NCBI GenBank assembly: GCA_902473545.1
Contig: CABRSG010000139.1
Location: 1-6,247 of the forward strand
Source of the DNA: an uncultured Lachnospiraceae bacterium
GTDB taxonomy: Bacteria; Bacillota; Clostridia; Lachnospirales; Lachnospiraceae
Length of the DNA stretch: 6,247 bases
Direction of reading: 5' to 3'
Under the pieces are notes generated by a model. The model worked only from the letters and a program-made list of their open reading frames with translations, was not told where the DNA came from and did no database searches. The position numbers and the translations under genes are program-made. Of this stretch, positions 5,960-6,247 are shown piece by piece. Position 1 is the stretch's first letter; every line of letters begins with the position of its first letter.

Positions 5960-5985
5960 GTCGTATTATATCGCCTGCGGTTGCA
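5960..5985 (-). promoter_or_regulatory. Sigma factor gene promoter with overlapping sigma-A and ECF-like elements
   Basis: On the minus strand a perfect sigma-A -10 box TATAAT is at 5965-5970, with only a weak -35 (ATGAAC, 5988-5993) at 17-base spacing. The same stretch carries TGCAAC (5980-5985), 16 bases, then CGAC (5960-5963), one mismatch in each half from the TGAAAC-N16-CGTA pattern of Bacillus SigW-type ECF promoters. Both read towards the sigma gene, which would fit basal expression plus autoregulation. The leader would be about 120 bases. Confidence 0.45.
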
Positions 5986-6034
5986 TCGTTCATCAAAAAT
6001 ATCCGCGAAAATTTTTATCTGCGCAGCAGATCCC

Positions 6035-6063
6035 TTGACAGAATGCCTCTTTAATGCTAACAT
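6035..6063 (+). promoter_or_regulatory. Sigma-A promoter of the MATE transporter gene
   Basis: TTGACA (6035-6040) matches consensus fully, and TAACAT (6058-6063) follows after exactly 17 bases. Transcription should start near 6070, about 125 bases upstream of the ATG at 6195, leaving room for a regulatory leader that contains the terminator at 6112-6151. Confidence 0.75.
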
Positions 6064-6111
6064 CAGATACATAAAACGTGATGTGGATTTTTCTGGGATA
6101 ACCACTTTTCG

Positions 6112-6151
6112 CCACACAATTGCTTTCCGGCAGTTGTGTGGTTTTTGTTTT
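6112..6151 (+). terminator. Intrinsic terminator inside the MATE gene leader (attenuator)
   Basis: CCACACAATTGC (6112-6123) pairs with GCAGTTGTGTGG (6130-6141) in a 12-bp stem with one T-G wobble and a 6-base loop. It is followed at once by TTTTTGTTTT (6142-6151). It reads as a terminator only on the plus strand. No plus-strand gene lies between the promoter at 6035 and this site, so its natural role is premature termination of the MATE transcript. Confidence 0.82.
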
Positions 6152-6194
6152 CCCCGCATTCTTGCAGGTATAAAAATTTAGGAGGAGACAGATT

Positions 6195-6247
6195 ATGAAC
6201 GACACCTTTATGAAAGAAAAACCGGTATTGCCGCTGATAGCATCCAT
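6195..6247 (+). CDS. MATE-family efflux transporter, N-terminal fragment
   Basis: Only the first 17 full codons are in the window (MNDTFMKEKPVLPLIAS), running off the right edge. The opening MKEKPVLPLI resembles the N-terminus of MATE multidrug/sodium antiporters of Clostridia, in which a short polar head with KEKPV and PLL/PLI precedes the first membrane helix. A full protein would have about 450 residues and 12 membrane helices. GGAGGAG ends 7 bases before the ATG, a strong ribosome binding site. The gene is divergent from the sigma factor and has its own promoter and leader terminator. The family call rests on very few residues and on recall, so it is tentative. Confidence 0.62.
   Translation, partial: MNDTFMKEKPVLPLIAS

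Larger units (their letters stand above)
5835..6194. other. 360-bp divergent control region between sigma factor and MATE genes
   Basis: No gene was recognised here. Towards the sigma gene it holds tandem 25-bp repeats (5846-5895), a hairpin (5906-5924) and a promoter (5960-5985). Towards the MATE gene it holds a promoter (6035-6063) and an intrinsic terminator (6112-6151) before the start codon. The several open frames of 60-140 codons crossing this area overlap these signals and lack binding sites or family features. Confidence 0.6.

Noticed and set aside
6064..6160. A known riboswitch class or T-box in the MATE leader
   Set aside because: No conserved core of guanidine, preQ1, purine, SAM, THF or c-di-GMP riboswitches was recognised, and the T-box sequence is absent. 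Only the terminator and alternative pairing are supported.

Overview
The window looks like a chromosomal segment from an anaerobic, gut-type Clostridia, most likely Lachnospiraceae. The evidence is moderate GC content, strong AGGAGG-type ribosome binding sites, near-consensus sigma-A promoters, a DUF3786 protein, a PflX-type radical SAM protein, and a sigma factor paired with a DUF4179-type anti-sigma protein. The taxonomic call is an inference from gene families; there is no marker gene.

Layout from left to right. Positions 1-690 (minus) hold the first 230 codons of an EamA/DMT-family transporter that runs off the left edge and has a clear promoter at 759-787. Positions 691-1172 are non-coding. 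They contain a compact 122-bp element with perfect 11-bp terminal inverted repeats and 8-bp flanking direct repeats, a MITE-like signature, followed by a 22-bp tandem duplication. Next comes a small helical protein of the ferritin-like DUF2383 type (1173-1616, plus), convergent with methylglyoxal synthase mgsA (1629-2099, minus). mgsA is divergent from a DUF3786 gene (2384-3037, plus) that has a textbook promoter and a perfect palindrome at its predicted transcription start. That gene converges on a radical SAM protein of the PflX group (3061-3963, minus).

The right third is a regulatory module: an ECF-type sigma factor (5253-5834, minus) followed by its probable membrane anti-sigma partner (4052-5160, minus). 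The anti-sigma gene is broken by a one-base frameshift near 4894-4899, exactly at the junction between the membrane anchor and the extracellular domain. The sigma leader carries two tandem 25-bp repeats, a hairpin, and a promoter that mixes a sigma-A -10 box with an ECF-like TGCAAC-N16-CGAC pattern. Divergent from the sigma gene is the start of a MATE-family efflux transporter (6195 onward, plus). Its leader contains a strong intrinsic terminator between promoter and start codon, so its expression is probably controlled by attenuation.

The genes do not form one pathway. The most noteworthy signals are the MITE-like insertion, the split anti-sigma gene, the repeats in the sigma leader and the MATE leader attenuator. 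No CRISPR array, phage region, tRNA or rRNA was seen.
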